A stretch of 59,614 bases of DNA from Nemertoderma westbladi (taxonomy: Eukaryota; Xenacoelomorpha; Nemertodermatida; Nemertodermatidae), in contig JAUCBJ010005225.1 in NCBI GenBank assembly GCA_032718475.1, forward strand, positions 1 through 59,614. The letters run 5' to 3'. The position numbers and the translations under genes are program-made. Below are positions 31,701 through 48,100 of this stretch, piece after piece. Every line of letters starts with the position of its first letter. Within the stretch, counting starts at the first letter, position 1. Under the pieces are notes generated by a model. The model was not told the origin of the DNA. It ran no database searches and saw only the letters and a program-made list of their open reading frames with translations.

Positions 31701-34000
31701 GATAGTTAGAACAATATCTACAAGAAAAGGACGAACAAAGCGATAATTACAAAGTTAGTGAGATAGTTAGAACAATATCTACAAGAAAAGGACGAACAAA
31801 GCGATAATTACAAAGTTAGTGAGATAGTTAGAACAATATCTACAAGAAAAGGACGAACAAAGCGATAATTACAAAGTTAGTGAGATAGTTAGAACAATAT
31901 CTTCAAGAAAAGGACGAACAAAGAGATAATTACAAAGTTAGTGAGATAGTTAGATCAATATCTTCAAGAAAAGGACGAACAAAGAGATAATTACAAAGTT
32001 AGTGAGATAGTTAGAGCAATATCTACAAGAAAAGGACGAACAAAGCGATAATTACAAAGTTAGTGAGATAGTTAGATCAATATCTTCAAGAAAAGGACGA
32101 ACAAAGAGATAATTACAAAGTTAGTGAGATAGTTAGAGCAATATCTACAAGAAAAGGACGAACAAAGCGATAATTACAAAGTTAGTGAGATAGTTAGAGC
32201 AATATCTACAAGAAAAGGACGAACAAAGCGATAATTACAAAGTTAGTGAGATAGTTAGATCAATATCTTCAAGAAAAGGACGAACAAAGAGATAATTACA
32301 AAGTTAGTGAGATAGTTAGAACAATATCTACAAGAAAAGGACGAACAAAGCGATAATTACAAAGTTAGTGAGATAGTTAGAGCAATATCTACAAGAAAAG
32401 GACGAACAAAGCGATAATTACAAAGTTAGTGAGATAGTTAGAACAATATCTACAAGAAAAGGACGAACAAAGCGATAATTACAAAGTTAGTGAGATAGTT
32501 AGAGCAATATCTACAAGAAAAGGACGAACAAAGCGATAATTACAAAGTTAGTGAGATAGTTAGATCAATATCTTCAAGAAAAGGACGAACAAAGAGATAA
32601 TTACAAAGTTAGTGAGATAGTTAGAACAATATCTACAAGAAAAGGACGAACAAAGCGATAATTACAAAGTTAGTGAGATAGTTAGAGCAATATCTACAAG
32701 AAAAGGACGAACAAAGCGATAATTACAAAGTTAGTGAGATAGTTAGATCAATATCTTCAAGAAAAGGACGAACAAAGAGATAATTACAAAGTTAGTGAGA
32801 TAGTTAGAACAATATCTACAAGAAAAGGACGAACAAAGCGATAATTACAAAGTTAGTGAGATAGTTAGATCAATATCTTCAAGAAAAGGACGAACAAAGA
32901 GATAATTACAAAGTTAGTGAGATAGTTAGAGCAATATCTACATGAAAAGGACGAACAAAGCGATAATTACAAAGTTAGTGAGATAGTTAGATCAATATCT
33001 TCAAGAAAAGGACGAACAAAGAGATAATTACAAAGTTAGTGAGATAGTTAGAACAATATCTACAAGAAAAGGACGAACAAAGCGATAATTACAAAGTTAG
33101 TGAGATAGTTAGAACAATATCTACAAGAAAAGGATGAACAAAGCGATAATTACAAAGTTAGTGAGATAGTTAGAACAATATCTACAAGAAAAGGACGAAC
33201 AAAGAGATAATTACAAAGTTAGTGAGATAGTTAGAACAATATCTACAAGAAAAGGACGAACAAAGCGATAATTACAAAGTTAGTGAGATAGTTAGAACAA
33301 TATCTACAAGAAAAGGACGAACAAAGAGATAATTACAAAGTTAGTGAGATAGTTAGAACAATATCTACAAGAAAAGGACGAACAAAGCGATAATTACAAA
33401 GTTAGTGAGATAGTTAGAACAATATCTACAAGAAAAGGACGAACAAAGAGATAATTACAAAGTTAGTGAGATAGTTAGAACAATATCTACAAGAAAAGGA
33501 CGAACAAAGCGATAATTACAAAGTTAGTGAGATAGTTAGATCAATATCTTCAAGAAAAGGACGAACAAAGAGATAATTACAAAGTTAGTGAGATAGTTAG
33601 AGCAATATCTACAAGAAAAGGACGAACAAAGCGATAATTACAAAGTTAGTGAGATAGTTAGAACAATATCTACAAGAAAAGGACGAACAAAGCGATAATT
33701 ACAAAGTTAGTGAGATAGTTAGATCAATATCTACAAGAAAAGGACGAACAAAGCGATAATTACAAAGTTAGTGAGATAGTTAGAACAATATCTACATGAA
33801 AAGGACGAACAAAGAGATAATTACAAAGTTAGTGAGATAGTTAGAACAATATCTACATGAAAAGGACGAACAAAGAGATAATTACAAAGTTAGTGAGATA
33901 GTTAGAACAATATCTACAAGAAAAGGACGAACAAAGCGATAATTACAAAGTTAGTGAGATAGTTAGATCAATATCTTCAAGAAAAGGACGAACAAAGAGA
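28740..34000 (+). repeat. Subdomain of the 61-bp array with linked variant haplotype
   Basis: In this zone many units carry three changes together: GATCAATAT, CTTCAAG and AAGAGATAAT. These alternate with ordinary units. The linked haplotype is rare elsewhere (again near 52320, 53000 and 53180), showing local spread by unequal exchange or conversion. Confidence 0.8.
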
Positions 34001-35999
34001 TAATTACAAAGTTAGTGAGATAGTTAGAGCAATATCTACAAGAAAAGGACGAACAAAGCGATAATTACAAAGTTAGTGAGATAGTTAGAACAATATCTAC
34101 AAGAAAAGGACGAACAAAGCGATAATTACAAAGTTAGTGAGATAGTTAGAACAATATCTACAAGAAAAGGACGAACAAAGCGATAATTACAAAGTTAGTG
34201 AGATAGTTAGAACAATATCTACAAGAAAAGGACGAACAAAGAGATAATTACAAAGTTAGTGAGATAGTTAGAACAATATCTACAAGAAAAGGACGAACAA
34301 AGAGATAATTACAAAGTTAGTGAGATAGTTAGAACAATATCTACAAGAAAAGGACGAACAAAGAGATAATTACAAAGTTAGTGAGATAGTTAGATCAATA
34401 TCTACAAGAAAAGGACGAACAAAGCGATAATTACAAAGTTAGTGAGATAGTTAGAACAATATCTACAAGAAAGGGACGAACAAAGAGATAATTACAAAGT
34501 TAGTGAGATAGTTAGAACAATATCTACATGAAAAGGACGAACAAAGAGATAATTACAAAGTTAGTGAGATAGTTAGAACAATATCTACAAGAAAAGGACG
34601 AACAAAGCGATAATTACAAAGTTAGTGAGATAGTTAGAGCAATATCTACAAGAAAAGGACGAACAAAGCGATAATTACAAAGTTAGTGAGATAGTTAGAA
34701 CAATATCTACAAGAAAAGGACGAACAAAGCGATAATTACAAAGTTAGTGAGATAGTTAGAACAATATCTACAAGAAAAGGACGAACAAAGAGATAATTAC
34801 AAAGTTAGTGAGATAGTTAGAGCAATATCTACAAGAAAAGGACGAACAAAGCGATAATTACAAAGTTAGTGAGATAGTTAGAACAATATCTACAAGAAAA
34901 GGACGAACAAAGCGATAATTACAAAGTTAGTGAGATAGTTAGATCAATATCTACAAGAAAAGGACGAACAAAGAGATAATTACAAAGTTAGTGAGATAGT
35001 TAGAACAATATCTACAAGAAAAGGACGAACAAAGCTATAATTACAAAGTTGGTGAGATAGTTAGAACAATATCTACAAGAAAAGGACGAACAAAGCGATA
35101 ATTACAAAGTTAGTGAGATAGTTAGAGCAATATCTACAAGAAAGGGACGAACAAAGCGATAATTACAAAGTTAGTGAGATAGTTAGAGCAATATCTACAA
35201 GAAAGGGACGAACAAAGCGATAATTACAAAGTTAGTGAGATAGTTAGATCAATATCTACAAGAAAAGGACGAACAAAGAGATAATTACAAAGTTAGTGAG
35301 ATAGTTAGAACAATATCTACAAGAAAAGGACGAACAAAGCTATAATTACAAAGTTGGTGAGATAGTTAGAGCAATATCTACAAGAAAGGGACGAACAAAG
35401 CGATAATTACAAAGTTAGTGAGATAGTTAGAACAATATCTACAAGAAAAGGACGAACAAAGAGATAATTACAAAGTTAGTGAGATAGTTAGAACAATATC
35501 TACAAGAAAAGGACGAACAAAGCGATAATTACAAAGTTAGTGAGATAGTTAGAACAATATCTACAAGAAAAGGACGAACAAAGAGATAATTACAAAGTTA
35601 GTGAGATAGTTAGAACAATATCTACAAGAAAGGGACGAACAAAGCGATAATTACAAAGTTAGTGAGATAGTTAGATCAATATCTACAAGAAAAGGACGAA
35701 CAAAGAGATAATTACAAAGTTAGTGAGATAGTTAGAACAATATCTACAAGAAAAGGACGAACAAAGCTATAATTACAAAGTTGGTGAGATAGTTAGAGCA
35801 ATATCTACAAGAAAGGGACGAACAAAGCGATAATTACAAAGTTAGTGAGATAGTTAGAACAATATCTACAAGAAAAGGACGAACAAAGAGATAATTACAA
35901 AGTTAGTGAGATAGTTAGAACAATATCTACAAGAAAAGGACGAACAAAGCGATAATTACAAAGTTAGTGAGATAGTTAGAACAATATCTACAAGAAAAG

Positions 36000-38900
36000 G
36001 ACGAACAAAGCGATAATTACAAAGTTAGTGAGATAGTTAGAACAATATCTACAAGAAAAGGACGAACAAAGAGATAATTACAAAGTTAGTGAGATAGTTA
36101 GAACAATATCTACAAGAAAAGGACGAACAAAGAGATAATTACAAAGTTAGTGAGATAGTTAGAACAATATCTACAAGAAAAGGACGAACAAAGAGATAAT
36201 TACAAAGTTAGTGAGATAGTTAGAACAATATCTTCAAGAAAAGGACGAACAAAGAGATAATTACAAAGTTAGTGAGATAGTTAGAGCAATATCTACAAGA
36301 AAGGGACGAACAAAGCGATAATTACAAAGTTAGTGAGATAGTTAGAACAATATCTACAAGAAAAGGACGAACAAAGAGATAATTACAAAGTTAGTGAGAT
36401 AGTTAGAACAATATCTACAAGAAAAGGACGAACAAAGAGATAATTACAAAGTTAGTGAGATAGTTAGAACAATATCTACAAGAAAAGGACGAACAAAGAG
36501 ATAATTACAAAGTTAGTGAGATAGTTAGAACAATATCTACAAGAAAAGGACGAACAAAGCGATAATTACAAAGTTAGTGAGATAGTTAGAACAATATCTA
36601 CAAGAAAAGGACGAACAAAGAGATAATTACAAAGTTAGTGAGATAGTTAGAACAATATCTACAAGAAAAGGACGAACAAAGAGATAATTACAAAGTTAGT
36701 GAGATAGTTAGAACAATATCTACAAGAAAAGGACGAACAAAGAGATAATTACAAAGTTAGTGAGATAGTTAGAACAATATCTACAAGAAAAGGACGAACA
36801 AAGAGATAATTACAAAGTTAGTGAGATAGTTAGAACAATATCTACAAGAAAAGGACGAACAAAGCGATAATTACAAAGTTAGTGAGATAGTTAGAACAAT
36901 ATCTACAAGAAAAGGACGAACAAAGAGATAATTACAAAGTTAGTGAGATAGTTAGAACAATATCTACAAGAAAAGGACGAACAAAGAGATAATTACAAAG
37001 TTAGTGAGATAGTTAGAACAATATCTACAAGAAAAGGACGAACAAAGAGATAATTACAAAGTTAGTGAGATAGTTAGAACAATATCTACAAGAAAAGGAC
37101 GAACAAAGAGATAATTACAAAGTTAGTGAGATAGTTAGAACAATATCTACAAGAAAAGGACGAACAAAGAGATAATTACAAAGTTAGTGAGATAGTTAGA
37201 ACAATATCTACAAGAAAAGGACGAACAAAGAGATAATTACAAAGTTAGTGAGATAGTTAGAACAATATCTACAAGAAAAGGACGAACAAAGAGATAATTA
37301 CAAAGTTAGTGAGATAGTTAGAACAATATCTACAAGAAAAGGACGAACAAAGAGATAATTACAAAGTTAGTGAGATAGTTAGAACAATATCTACAAGAAA
37401 AGGACGAACAAAGAGATAATTACAAAGTTAGTGAGATAGTTAGAACAATATCTACAAGAAAAGGACGAACAAAGAGATAATTACAAAGTTAGTGAGATAG
37501 TTAGAACAATATCTACAAGAAAAGGACGAACAAAGAGATAATTACAAAGTTAGTGAGATAGTTAGAACAATATCTACAAGAAAAGGACGAACAAAGAGAT
37601 AATTACAAAGTTAGTGAGATAGTTAGAACAATATCTACAAGAAAAGGACGAACAAAGAGATAATTACAAAGTTAGTGAGATAGTTAGAACAATATCTACA
37701 AGAAAAGGACGAACAAAGAGATAATTACAAAGTTAGTGAGATAGTTAGAACAATATCTACAAGAAAAGGACGAACAAAGAGATAATTACAAAGTTAGTGA
37801 GATAGTTAGAACAATATCTACAAGAAAAGGACGAACAAAGCGATAATTACAAAGTTAGTGAGATAGTTAGAACAATATCTACAAGAAAAGGACGAACAAA
37901 GAGATAATTACAAAGTTAGTGAGATAGTTAGAACAATATCTACAAGAAAAGGACGAACAAAGAGATAATTACAAAGTTAGTGAGATAGTTAGAACAATAT
38001 CTACAAGAAAAGGACGAACAAAGAGATAATTACAAAGTTAGTGAGATAGTTAGAACAATATCTACAAGAAAAGGACGAACAAAGAGATAATTACAAAGTT
38101 AGTGAGATAGTTAGAACAATATCTACAAGAAAAGGACGAACAAAGCGATAATTACAAAGTTAGTGAGATAGTTAGAACAATATCTACAAGAAAAGGACGA
38201 ACAAAGAGATAATTACAAAGTTAGTGAGATAGTTAGAACAATATCTACAAGAAAAGGACGAACAAAGAGATAATTACAAAGTTAGTGAGATAGTTAGAAC
38301 AATATCTACAAGAAAAGGACGAACAAAGAGATAATTACAAAGTTAGTGAGATAGTTAGAACAATATCTACAAGAAAAGGACGAACAAAGAGATAATTACA
38401 AAGTTAGTGAGATAGTTAGAACAATATCTACAAGAAAAGGACGAACAAAGAGATAATTACAAAGTTAGTGAGATAGTTAGAACAATATCTACAAGAAAAG
38501 GACGAACAAAGAGATAATTACAAAGTTAGTGAGATAGTTAGAACAATATCTACAAGAAAAGGACGAACAAAGCGATAATTACAAAGTTAGTGAGATAGTT
38601 AGAACAATATCTACAAGAAAAGGACGAACAAAGAGATAATTACAAAGTTAGTGAGATAGTTAGAACAATATCTACAAGAAAAGGACGAACAAAGCGATAA
38701 TTACAAAGTTAGTGAGATAGTTAGAACAATATCTACAAGAAAAGGACGAACAAAGAGATAATTACAAAGTTAGTGAGATAGTTAGAACAATATCTACAAG
38801 AAAAGGACGAACAAAGAGATAATTACAAAGTTAGTGAGATAGTTAGAACAATATCTACAAGAAAAGGACGAACAAAGAGATAATTACAAAGTTAGTGAGA

Positions 38901-39100
38901 TAGTTAGAACAATATCTACAAGAAAAGGACGAACAAAGCGATAATTACAAAGTTAGTGAGATAGTTAGAACAATATCTACAAGAAAAGGACGAACAAAGA
39001 GATAATTACAAAGTTAGTGAGATAGTTAGAACAATATCTACAAGAAAAGGACGAACAAAGAGATAATTACAAAGTTAGTGAGATAGTTAGAACAATATCT
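36000..39100 (+). repeat. Subdomain of the 61-bp array dominated by AAGAGAT units
   Basis: Most units here read AAGAGATAAT, with few AAGCGATAAT. From 37000 to 37800 nearly all successive units are identical, which suggests a recent expansion. Confidence 0.75.
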
Positions 39101-42100
39101 ACAAGAAAAGGACGAACAAAGCGATAATTACAAAGTTAGTGAGATAGTTAGAACAATATCTACAAGAAAAGGACGAACAAAGCGATAATTACAAAGTTAG
39201 TGAGATAGTTAGAACAATATCTACAAGAAAAGGACGAACAAAGAGATAATTACAAAGTTAGTGAGATAGTTAGAACAATATCTACAAGAAAAGGACGAAC
39301 AAAGAGATAATTACAAAGTTAGTGAGATAGTTAGATCAATATCTACAAGAAAAGGACGAACAAAGCGATAATTACAAAGTTAGTGAGATAGTTAGAGCAA
39401 TATCTACAAGAAAAGGACGAACAAAGAGATAATTACAAAGTTAGTGAGATAGTTAGAACAATATCTACAAGAAAAGGACGAACAAAGCGATAATTACAAA
39501 GTTAGTGAGATAGTTAGATCAATATCTACAAGAAAAGGACGAACAAAGAGATAATTACAAAGTTAGTGAGATAGTTAGAACAATATCTACGAGAAAAGGA
39601 CGAACAAAGCGATAATTACAAAGTTAGTGAGATAGTTAGAACAATATCTACAAGAAAAGGACGAACAAAGAGATAATTACAAAGTTAGTGAGATAGTTAG
39701 AACAATATCTACAAGAAAAGGACGAACAAAGCGATAATTACAAAGTTAGTGAGATAGTTAGATCAATATCTACAAGAAAAGGACGAACAAAGAGATAATT
39801 ACAAAGTTAGTGAGATAGTTAGAACAATATCTACGAGAAAAGGACGAACAAAGCGATAATTACAAAGTTAGTGAGATAGTTAGAACAATATCTACAAGAA
39901 AAGGACGAACAAAGAGATAATTACAAAGTTAGTGAGATAGTTAGAACAATATCTACAAGAAAAGGACGAACAAAGCGATAATTACAAAGTTAGTGAGATA
40001 GTTAGAACAATATCTACAAGAAAAGGACGAACAAAGCGATAATTACAAAGTTAGTGAGATAGTTAGAACAATATCTACAAGAAAAGGACGAACAAAGCGA
40101 TAATTACAAAGTTAGTGAGATAGTTAGAGCAATATCTACAAGAAAAGGACGAACAAAGAGATAATTACAAAGTTAGTGAGATAGTTAGAACAATATCTAC
40201 AAGAAAAGGACGAACAAAGCGATAATTACAAAGTTAGTGAGATAGTTAGAACAATATCTACAAGAAAAGGACGAACAAAGAGATAATTACAAAGTTAGTG
40301 AGATAGTTAGAACAATATCTACAAGAAAAGGACGAACAAAGAGATAATTACAAAGTTAGTGAGATAGTTAGAACAATATCTACAAGAAAAGGACGAACAA
40401 AGAGATAATTACAAAGTTAGTGAGATAGTTAGAACAATATCTACAAGAAAAGGACGAACAAAGCGATAATTACAAAGTTAGTGAGATAGTTAGAACAATA
40501 TCTACAAGAAAAGGACGAACAAAGCGATAATTACAAAGTTAGTGAGATAGTTAGAGCAATATCTACAAGAAAAGGACGAACAAAGCGATAATTACAAAGT
40601 TAGTGAGATAGTTAGAACAATATCTACAAGAAAAGGACGAACAAAGCGATAATTACAAAGTTAGTGAGATAGTTAGAGCAATATCTACAAGAAAAGGACG
40701 AACAAAGCGATAATTACAAAGTTAGTGAGATAGTTAGAGCAATATCTACAAGAAAAGGACGAACAAAGAGATAATTACAAAGTTAGTGAGATAGTTAGAG
40801 CAATATCTACAAGAAAAGGACGAACAAAGCGATAATTACAAAGTTAGTGAGATAGTTAGAACAATATCTACAAGAAAAGGACGAACAAAGCGATAATTAC
40901 AAAGTTAGTGAGATAGTTAGAACAATATCTACAAGAAAAGGACGAACAAAGCGATAATTACAAAGTTAGTGAGATAGTTAGAGCAATATCTACAAGAAAA
41001 GGACGAACAAAGAGATAATTACAAAGTTAGTGAGATAGTTAGAACAATATCTACAAGAAAAGGACGAACAAAGCGATAATTACAAAGTTAGTGAGATAGT
41101 TAGAGCAATATCTACAAGAAAAGGACGAACAAAGCGATAATTACAAAGTTAGTGAGATAGTTAGAACAATATCTACAAGAAAAGGACGAACAAAGCGATA
41201 ATTACAAAGTTAGTGAGATAGTTAGAGCAATATCTACAAGAAAAGGACGAACAAAGCGATAATTACAAAGTTAGTGAGATAGTTAGAGCAATATCTACAA
41301 GAAAAGGACGAACAAAGCGATAATTACAAAGTTAGTGAGATAGTTAGAGCAATATCTACAAGAAAAGGACGAACAAAGCGATAATTACAAAGTTAGTGAG
41401 ATAGTTAGAGCAATATCTACAAGAAAAGGACGAACAAAGAGATAATTACAAAGTTAGTGAGATAGTTAGAGCAATATCTACAAGAAAAGGACGAACAAAG
41501 CGATAATTACAAAGTTAGTGAGATAGTTAGAACAATATCTACAAGAAAAGGACGAACAAAGCGATAATTACAAAGTTAGTGAGATAGTTAGAACAATATC
41601 TACAAGAAAAGGACGAACAAAGCGATAATTACAAAGTTAGTGAGATAGTTAGAGCAATATCTACAAGAAAAGGACGAACAAAGAGATAATTACAAAGTTA
41701 GTGAGATAGTTAGAACAATATCTACAAGAAAGGGACGAACAAAGCGATAATTACAAAGTTAGTGAGATAGTTAGAGCAATATCTACAAGAAAAGGACGAA
41801 CAAAGAGATAATTACAAAGTTAGTGAGATAGTTAGAACAATATCTACAAGAAAAGGACGAACAAAGCGATAATTACAAAGTTAGTGAGATAGTTAGAACA
41901 ATATCTACAAGAAAAGGACGAACAAAGAGATAATTACAAAGTTAGTGAGATAGTTAGAACAATATCTACAAGAAAAGGACGAACAAAGCGATAATTACAA
42001 AGTTAGTGAGATAGTTAGATCAATATCTACAAGAAAAGGACGAACAAAGAGATAATTACAAAGTTAGTGAGATAGTTAGAACAATATCTACAAGAAAAGG

Positions 42101-45100
42101 ACGAACAAAGCGATAATTACAAAGTTAGTGAGATAGTTAGAGCAATATCTACAAGAAAAGGACGAACAAAGCGATAATTACAAAGTTAGTGAGATAGTTA
42201 GAACAATATCTACAAGAAAAGGACGAACAAAGCGATAATTACAAAGTTAGTGAGATAGTTAGAACAATATCTACAAGAAAAGGACGAACAAAGCGATAAT
42301 TACAAAGTTAGTGAGATAGTTAGAACAATATCTACGAGAAAAGGATGAACAAAGCGATAATTACAAAGTTAGTGAGATAGTTAGAACAATATCTACATGA
42401 AAAGGACGAACAAAGCGATAATTACAAAGTTAGTGAGATAGTTAGAACAATATCTACAAGAAAAGGACGAACAAAGCGATAATTACAAAGTTAGTGAGAT
42501 AGTTAGAACAATATCTACAAGAAAAGGACGAACAAAGAGATAATTACAAAGTTAGTGAGATAGTTAGAACAATATCTACAAGAAAAGGACGAACAAAGAG
42601 ATAATTACAAAGTTAGTGAGATAGTTAGAACAATATCTACAAGAAAAGGACGAACAAAGCGATAATTACAAAGTTAGTGAGATAGTTAGAGCAATATCTA
42701 CAAGAAAAGGACGAACAAAGCGATAATTACAAAGTTAGTGAGATAGTTAGAACAATATCTACAAGAAAAGGACGAACAAAGAGATAATTACAAAGTTAGT
42801 GAGATAGTTAGAACAATATCTACAAGAAAAGGACGAACAAAGCGATAATTACAAAGTTAGTGAGATAGTTAGAACAATATCTACAAGAAAAGGACGAACA
42901 AAGCGATAATTACAAAGTTAGTGAGATAGTTAGAACAATATCTACAAGAAAAGGACGAACAAAGAGATAATTACAAAGTTAGTGAGATAGTTAGAACAAT
43001 ATCTACAAGAAAAGGACGAACAAAGCGATAATTACAAAGTTAGTGAGATAGTTAGAACAATATCTACAAGAAAAGGACGAACAAAGCGATAATTACAAAG
43101 TTAGTGAGATAGTTAGAACAATATCTACAAGAAAAGGACGAACAAAGCGATAATTACAAAGTTAGTGAGATAGTTAGAACAATATCTACAAGAAAAGGAC
43201 GAACAAAGAGATAATTACAAAGTTAGTGAGATAGTTAGAACAATATCTACAAGAAAAGGACGAACAAAGCGATAATTACAAAGTTAGTGAGATAGTTAGA
43301 ACAATATCTACAAGAAAAGGACGAACAAAGCGATAATTACAAAGTTAGTGAGATAGTTAGAACAATATCTACAAGAAAAGGACGAACAAAGAGATAATTA
43401 CAAAGTTAGTGAGATAGTTAGAACAATATCTACAAGAAAAGGACGAACAAAGCGATAATTACAAAGTTAGTGAGATAGTTAGAACAATATCTACAAGAAA
43501 AGGACGAACAAAGCGATAATTACAAAGTTAGTGAGATAGTTAGAACAATATCTACAAGAAAAGGACGAACAAAGAGATAATTACAAAGTTAGTGAGATAG
43601 TTAGAACAATATCTACAAGAAAAGGACGAACAAAGCGATAATTACAAAGTTAGTGAGATAGTTAGAGCAATATCTACAAGAAAAGGACGAACAAAGCGAT
43701 AATTACAAAGTTAGTGAGATAGTTAGAGCAATATCTACAAGAAAAGGACGAACAAAGCGATTATTACAAAGTTAGTGAGATAGTTAGAGCAATATCTACA
43801 AGAAAAGGACGAACAAAGCGATAATTACAAAGTTAGTGAGATAGTTAGAGCAATATCTACAAGAAAAGGACGAACAAAGAGATAATTACAAAGTTAGTGA
43901 GATAGTTAGAACAATATCTACAAGAAAAGGACGAACAAAGAGATAATTACAAAGTTAGTGAGATAGTTAGAACAATATCTACAAGAAAAGGACGAACAAA
44001 GCGATAATTACAAAGTTAGTGAGATAGTTAGAACAATATCTACAAGAAAAGGACGAACAAAGAGATAATTACAAAGTTAGTGAGATAGTTAGAACAATAT
44101 CTACAAGAAAAGGACGAACAAAGCGATAATTACAAAGTTAGTGAGATAGTTAGAACAATATCTACAAGAAAAGGACGAACAAAGCGATAATTACAAAGTT
44201 AGTGAGATAGTTAGAACAATATCTACAAGAAAAGGACGAACAAAGCGATAATTACAAAGTTAGTGAGATAGTTAGAGCAATATCTACAAGAAAAGGACGA
44301 ACAAAGCGATAATTACAAAGTTAGTGAGATAGTTAGAACAATATCTACAAGAAAAGGACGAACAAAGAGATAATTACAAAGTTAGTGAGATAGTTAGAAC
44401 AATATCTACAAGAAAAGGACGAACAAAGAGATAATTACAAAGTTAGTGAGATAGTTAGAACAATATCTACAAGAAAAGGACGAACAAAGAGATAATTACA
44501 AAGTTAGTGAGATAGTTAGAACAATATCTACAAGAAAAGGACGAACAAAGAGATAATTACAAAGTTAGTGAGATAGTTAGAACAATATCTACAAGAAAAG
44601 GACGAACAAAGCGATAATTACAAAGTTAGTGAGATAGTTAGATCAATATCTACAAGAAAAGGACGAACAAAGAGATAATTACAAAGTTAGTGAGATAGTT
44701 AGAGCAATATCTACAAGAAAAGGACGAACAAAGAGATAATTACAAAGTTAGTGAGATAGTTAGAACAATATCTACAAGAAAAGGACGAACAAAGCGATAA
44801 TTACAAAGTTAGTGAGATAGTTAGATCAATATCTACAAGAAAAGGACGAACAAAGCGATAATTACAAAGTTAGTGAGATAGTTAGAGCAATATCTACAAG
44901 AAAAGGACGAACAAAGCGATAATTACAAAGTTGGTGAGATAGTTAGAGCAATATCTACAAGAAAAGGACGAACAAAGAGATAATTACAAAGTTAGTGAGA
45001 TAGTTAGAACAATATCTACAAGAAAAGGACGAACAAAGCGATAATTACAAAGTTGGTGAGATAGTTAGAGCAATATCTACAAGAAAAGGACGAACAAAGA

Positions 45101-48100
45101 GATAATTACAAAGTTAGTGAGATAGTTAGAACAATATCTACAAGAAAAGGACGAACAAAGCGATAATTACAAAGTTAGTGAGATAGTTAGATCAATATCT
45201 ACAAGAAAAGGACGAACAAAGAGATAATTACAAAGTTAGTGAGATAGTTAGAGCAATATCTACAAGAAAAGGACGAACAAAGAGATAATTACAAAGTTAG
45301 TGAGATAGTTAGAACAATATCTACAAGAAAAGGACGAACAAAGAGATAATTACAAAGTTAGTGAGATAGTTAGAACAATATCTACAAGAAAAGGACGAAC
45401 AAAGAGATAATTACAAAGTTAGTGAGATAGTTAGAACAATATCTACAAGAAAAGGACGAACAAAGAGATAATTACAAAGTTAGTGAGATAGTTAGAACAA
45501 TATCTACAAGAAAAGGACGAACAAAGAGATAATTACAAAGTTAGTGAGATAGTTAGAACAATATCTACAAGAAAAGGACGAACAAAGCGATAATTACAAA
45601 GTTAGTGAGATAGTTAGAACAATATCTACAAGAAAAGGACGAACAAAGCGATAATTACAAAGTTAGTGAGATAGTTAGAACAATATCTACAAGAAAAGGA
45701 CGAACAAAGCGATAATTACAAAGTTAGTGAGATAGTTAGAACAATATCTACAAGAAAAGGACGAACAAAGAGATAATTACAAAGTTAGTGAGATAGTTAG
45801 AACAATATCTACAAGAAAAGGACGAACAAAGAGATAATTACAAAGTTAGTGAGATAGTTAGAACAATATCTACAAGAAAAGGACGAACAAAGCGATAATT
45901 ACAAAGTTAGTGAGATAGTTAGATCAATATCTACAAGAAAAGGACGAACAAAGAGATAATTACAAAGTTAGTGAGATAGTTAGAGCAATATCTACAAGAA
46001 AAGGACGAACAAAGAGATAATTACAAAGTTAGTGAGATAGTTAGAACAATATCTACAAGAAAAGGACGAACAAAGAGATAATTACAAAGTTAGTGAGATA
46101 GTTAGAACAATATCTACAAGAAAAGGACGAACAAAGAGATAATTACAAAGTTAGTGAGATAGTTAGAACAATATCTACAAGAAAAGGACGAACAAAGAGA
46201 TAATTACAAAGTTAGTGAGATAGTTAGAACAATATCTACAAGAAAAGGACGAACAAAGAGATAATTACAAAGTTAGTGAGATAGTTAGAACAATATCTAC
46301 AAGAAAAGGACGAACAAAGCGATAATTACAAAGTTAGTGAGATAGTTAGAGCAATATCTACAAGAAAAGGACGAACAAAGAGATAATTACAAAGTTAGTG
46401 AGATAGTTAGAACAATATCTACAAGAAAAGGACGAACAAAGCGATAATTACAAAGTTAGTGAGATAGTTAGAACAATATCTACAAGAAAAGGACGAACAA
46501 AGAGATAATTACAAAGTTAGTGAGATAGTTAGAACAATATCTACAAGAAAAGGACGAACAAAGAGATAATTACAAAGTTAGTGAGATAGTTAGAACAATA
46601 TCTACAAGAAAAGGACGAACAAAGCGATAATTACAAAGTTAGTGAGATAGTTAGAACAATATCTACAAGAAAAGGACGAACAAAGCGATAATTACAAAGT
46701 TAGTGAGATAGTTAGAACAATATCTACAAGAAAGGACGAACAAAGCGATAATTACAAAGTTAGTGAGATAGTTAGAGCAATATCTACAAGAAAAGGACGA
46801 ACAAAGAGATAATTACAAAGTTAGTGAGATAGTTAGAACAATATCTACAAGAAAGGGACGAACAAAGCGATAATTACAAAGTTAGTGAGATAGTTAGAGC
46901 AATATCTACAAGAAAAGGACGAACAAAGAGATAATTACAAAGTTAGTGAGATAGTTAGAACAATATCTACAAGAAAAGGACGAACAAAGCGATAATTACA
47001 AAGTTAGTGAGATAGTTAGAACAATATCTACAAGAAAAGGACGAACAAAGCGATAATTACAAAGTTAGTGAGATAGTTAGAGCAATATCTACAAGAAAAG
47101 GACGAACAAAGAGATAATTACAAAGTTAGTGAGATAGTTAGAACAATATCTACAAGAAAAGGACGAACAAAGCGATAATTACAAAGTTAGTGAGATAGTT
47201 AGAGCAATATCTACAAGAAAAGGACGAACAAAGAGATAATTACAAAGTTAGTGAGATAGTTAGAACAATATCTACAAGAAAAGGACGAACAAAGCGATAA
47301 TTACAAAGTTAGTGAGATAGTTAGAACAATATCTACAAGAAAAGGACGAACAAAGAGATAATTACAAAGTTAGTGAGATAGTTAGAACAATATCTACAAG
47401 AAAAGGACGAACAAAGCGATAATTACAAAGTTAGTGAGATAGTTAGAGCAATATCTACAAGAAAAGGACGAACAAAGCGATAATTACAAAGTTAGTGAGA
47501 TAGTTAGAACAATATCTACAAGAAAAGGACGAACAAAGCGATAATTACAAAGTTAGTGAGATAGTTAGAGCAATATCTACAAGAAAAGGACGAACAAAGC
47601 GATAATTACAAAGTTAGTGAGATAGTTAGAACAATATCTACAAGAAAAGGACGAACAAAGAGATAATTACAAAGTTAGTGAGATAGTTAGAACAATATCT
47701 ACAAGAAAAGGACGAACAAAGCGATAATTACAAAGTTAGTGAGATAGTTAGAACAATATCTACAAGAAAAGGACGAACAAAGCGATAATTACAAAGTTAG
47801 TGAGATAGTTAGAGCAATATCTACAAGAAAAGGACGAACAAAGAGATAATTACAAAGTTAGTGAGATAGTTAGAACAATATCTACAAGAAAAGGACGAAC
47901 AAAGCGATAATTACAAAGTTAGTGAGATAGTTAGAACAATATCTACAAGAAAAGGACGAACAAAGCGATAATTACAAAGTTAGTGAGATAGTTAGAACAA
48001 TATCTACAAGAAAAGGACGAACAAAGCGATAATTACAAAGTTAGTGAGATAGTTAGAACAATATCTACAAGAAAAGGACGAACAAAGCGATAATTACAAA